Both the position numbers and the translations under genes were made by a program. Positions 60,577 to 62,147 of a DNA stretch of 62,147 nt are shown here, piece by piece; the first letter of the stretch is position 1, and each line of letters starts with the position of its first letter. The notes below the pieces were generated by a model. That model searched no databases and had not been told where the DNA came from. It worked only from the letters and a program-made list of their open reading frames with translations. This stretch comes from Succinivibrionaceae bacterium UBA3769 (GTDB lineage: Bacteria; Pseudomonadota; Gammaproteobacteria; Enterobacterales; Succinivibrionaceae): the NCBI GenBank assembly GCA_002372325.1, contig DFFT01000127.1, forward strand, positions 1 to 62,147, given 5' to 3'.

Positions 60577-61722
60577 TCACCTCCTTACAGGCATAAAAAG
60601 ACCGCCGCAGTCCGCTAATGCAAATATTTTTTCCAGCATTGGGGCGGATGAGAACAGATCGTTCTGAACCGCAGTCTTCACAGAATCTCTGTTTTTCTTG
60701 ATGTAATCTCCGGCATTGATGACGGAAACAGAGCAGACTCCGTCAAATACCTCCTTGCGCAGAAAATTAAAACTGTGCTTTGGAAAATTCATGTCAAGAA
60801 TATCCGTATTATGGGTAGTGAAGAAAAGCTGTCTGTCTCCTTCCAGCTTTTCCGCCATAAGTGACAGGAATGCTTTTTCAATGTCGGAATGGATAAACGA
60901 GAACTTTTCATCACAATAGAAGAAGGAACACATTCCGCTTGCCATTGCCGCAAACATATTTGCCAGACTGACGCCTTCTCTGGTTCCGCTGGAAAGAAGC
61001 CCTTCATCAATAATGACTCCGTTTTTGATTATCACCTGGTTTCCGCCAAGCTTGATAACATAGGTATCATTTACTTCCTTTACCTGTTCAACATCGGTGA
61101 TAAGGGGATCCAGGGCCTGAAGAGTGTTTTTCAGAATCTGCAGATATCTCTCTTCGTTTTTTGGGGTATAGCCGGCAGCCATACTTACACTGTCTCCTGA
61201 AAACTCAAAAGCCCAGGACAGTTTTTTAATTTTCTCGAGTTCTCTGATGTAGTCGTTGCAGTAACCGGTGTCAGATTTTGCATTCAGCTTTTCCAGCGTC
61301 TTTTCGTATGTATCACTTTTGCCGATTTCTATCCGCTCAACTTTAATCAGAACATCACTGCTTGAATAGCTTTTGTTTTCCTTCTTTCCTTTGATTATTG
61401 AGGAAACCCTGTAAAAGTCATCGTTTACGACAAACTGGATCTCAAATACGGCGTCTTTCTCAGTGTCATTTATGCGCGAAGTGATACCGGCATATTCCTT
61501 CCTGGCAATGAAATTGAGAATGCTCAGCAGCATTCTGCCGATGGCGGTTTTGCCGGAGGCATTGGCGCCCATCAGAATGTTCAGTTTTTTGTACCTGAAA
61601 TTCGGATGATCCTTAAGGCATTCAGTCATCTGGTTTCCAACGATTTTTTTGGCGTAAGTCATGGACATTTCAAAGTCATTGAAAGCCATGTAGTTATCTA
61701 GTTTCAGCTTCATCAAAATCAT
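60577..61722 (-). CDS. OLD-like/AAA_15 family ATPase
   Basis: This 381-residue ABC-type ATPase resembles the AAA_15/RloC-like and OLD-like group. It starts MILMKLKLDNYMAFNDFEMS and has Walker A LMGANASGKTAIGRML. A signature-like SSGTREGVSLANMFA lies near residue 248, a Walker B-like SFFYCDEKFSFIHSDIEKAF follows, and an H-loop FFTTHNTDILDM after that. No nuclease domain is obvious, so it may act with a partner. I start at 61722, which has AAGGA upstream; an open frame extends 24 codons further. Confidence 0.85.
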   Translation of the reverse strand: MILMKLKLDNYMAFNDFEMSMTYAKKIVGNQMTECLKDHPNFRYKKLNILMGANASGKTAIGRMLLSILNFIARKEYAGITSRINDTEKDAVFEIQFVVNDDFYRVSSIIKGKKENKSYSSSDVLIKVERIEIGKSDTYEKTLEKLNAKSDTGYCNDYIRELEKIKKLSWAFEFSGDSVSMAAGYTPKNEERYLQILKNTLQALDPLITDVEQVKEVNDTYVIKLGGNQVIIKNGVIIDEGLLSSGTREGVSLANMFAAMASGMCSFFYCDEKFSFIHSDIEKAFLSLMAEKLEGDRQLFFTTHNTDILDMNFPKHSFNFLRKEVFDGVCSVSVINAGDYIKKNRDSVKTAVQNDLFSSAPMLEKIFALADCGGLFMPVRR

Positions 61723-62147
61723 TGTCCTATCCTTTATATTAGTTCCATTTTCTGGAAGTAATGCAATTTTACTATTCTGTTTCAAAGAGATCAACTGCCG
61801 CCGACACTCATAAAAAAGACCGCCGAAGCAAACAACTGTTTACCCGGAAACACAGAGGGACGCTTACAGGCCGGACTGACTGGATCAATTATTTGACTTT
61901 AGATTAGCCGCATGTAAAACTTTAGATGAGTGCAGTGCAAAAAGTCCGCAGAATCCATTTGAAGCTAAAATCGAGCCTGCTCTCCCCACCCAAAATCCAA
62001 AAAGAAGTCACTTTTTGAGGTTTTAGGATAAAGAGTATAATTATTTTTAATATTTTACCAAAATCATGGTAATATAGGCTTTATTAAGTCATTTTTCTTC
62101 GTAAATTTCCCTTATTATTTCCAATTGTGGTTGGTTAATTTAGTTTG
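61723..62147. other. Terminal intergenic region
   Basis: The last 425 bases hold no credible gene. The final 130 bases are AT-rich and may be the start of a control region for a gene outside the window. Confidence 0.45.

Overview
The window looks like chromosomal DNA of a gammaproteobacterium, most likely a gut or rumen anaerobe of the Succinivibrionaceae type. The class rests on gene order and content: nudJ-mnmA-hflD-purB in one run (as in Escherichia coli), yciB-yciI, galU, pbpC, smpB beside ssrA, ygiQ, and trhP with a YfhL-type ferredoxin. The family is a guess from the mix of AAA-ATPase/PD-(D/E)XK genes, chemoreceptors and DUF6273 proteins.

Layout. 0.1-16 kb is mainly housekeeping: penicillin-binding protein 1C, YciB, YciI, GalU, AroA, a frameshifted AAA-ATPase/nuclease gene, a chemoreceptor with a terminator behind it, an AIM24-like protein, a lipoprotein, YgiQ and two small unknowns. 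16-42.5 kb is an accessory island, almost all on the minus strand. It starts with a Schlafen/AlbA_2 regulator behind a promoter that overlaps an inverted repeat. Next come a free DUF4268 domain and four tandem KAP P-loop NTPases, a six-helix voltage-gated cation channel, six DUF6273 (C-type-lectin/FGE-like) genes interleaved with two HEPN-like genes, a DUF262/DUF1524 (GmrSD-like) protein, four genes built from one small repeated domain, and a 20-residue-repeat protein. 43-62 kb returns to core genes (second chemoreceptor, hipBA, purB-hflD-mnmA-nudJ, smpB, tmRNA, trhP-yfhL). They are mixed with a very long charged-helix protein, two secreted YARHG proteins, an AAA/DUF4143 protein and an OLD-like ATPase.

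The most notable signal is in the DUF6273 cluster (28.8-37.4 kb). Closely related paralogues share conserved bodies and a conserved final segment (VRPALWVNL), but the roughly 30 codons between the WWLRSPG motif and that tail differ sharply. Many hypervariable codons change at positions 1 and 2 and keep C or T at position 3, while GCN and GTN codons change at position 3. Two copies have a 7-8 bp GC-rich hairpin with a three-base loop 30-40 bp after the stop codon. This is the architecture of diversity-generating retroelement (DGR) target genes: a lectin-fold protein, a C-terminal variable repeat and a downstream cruciform. No reverse transcriptase or template repeat is visible here, so they would have to lie elsewhere in the genome.

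The KAP array, channel, HEPN-like pair, GmrSD-like protein and AlbA_2 protein give the island the look of a defence or conflict locus. That is inference from family membership and clustering. No database search was possible; family names are from pattern recognition, and percentages or mismatch counts are hand counts.
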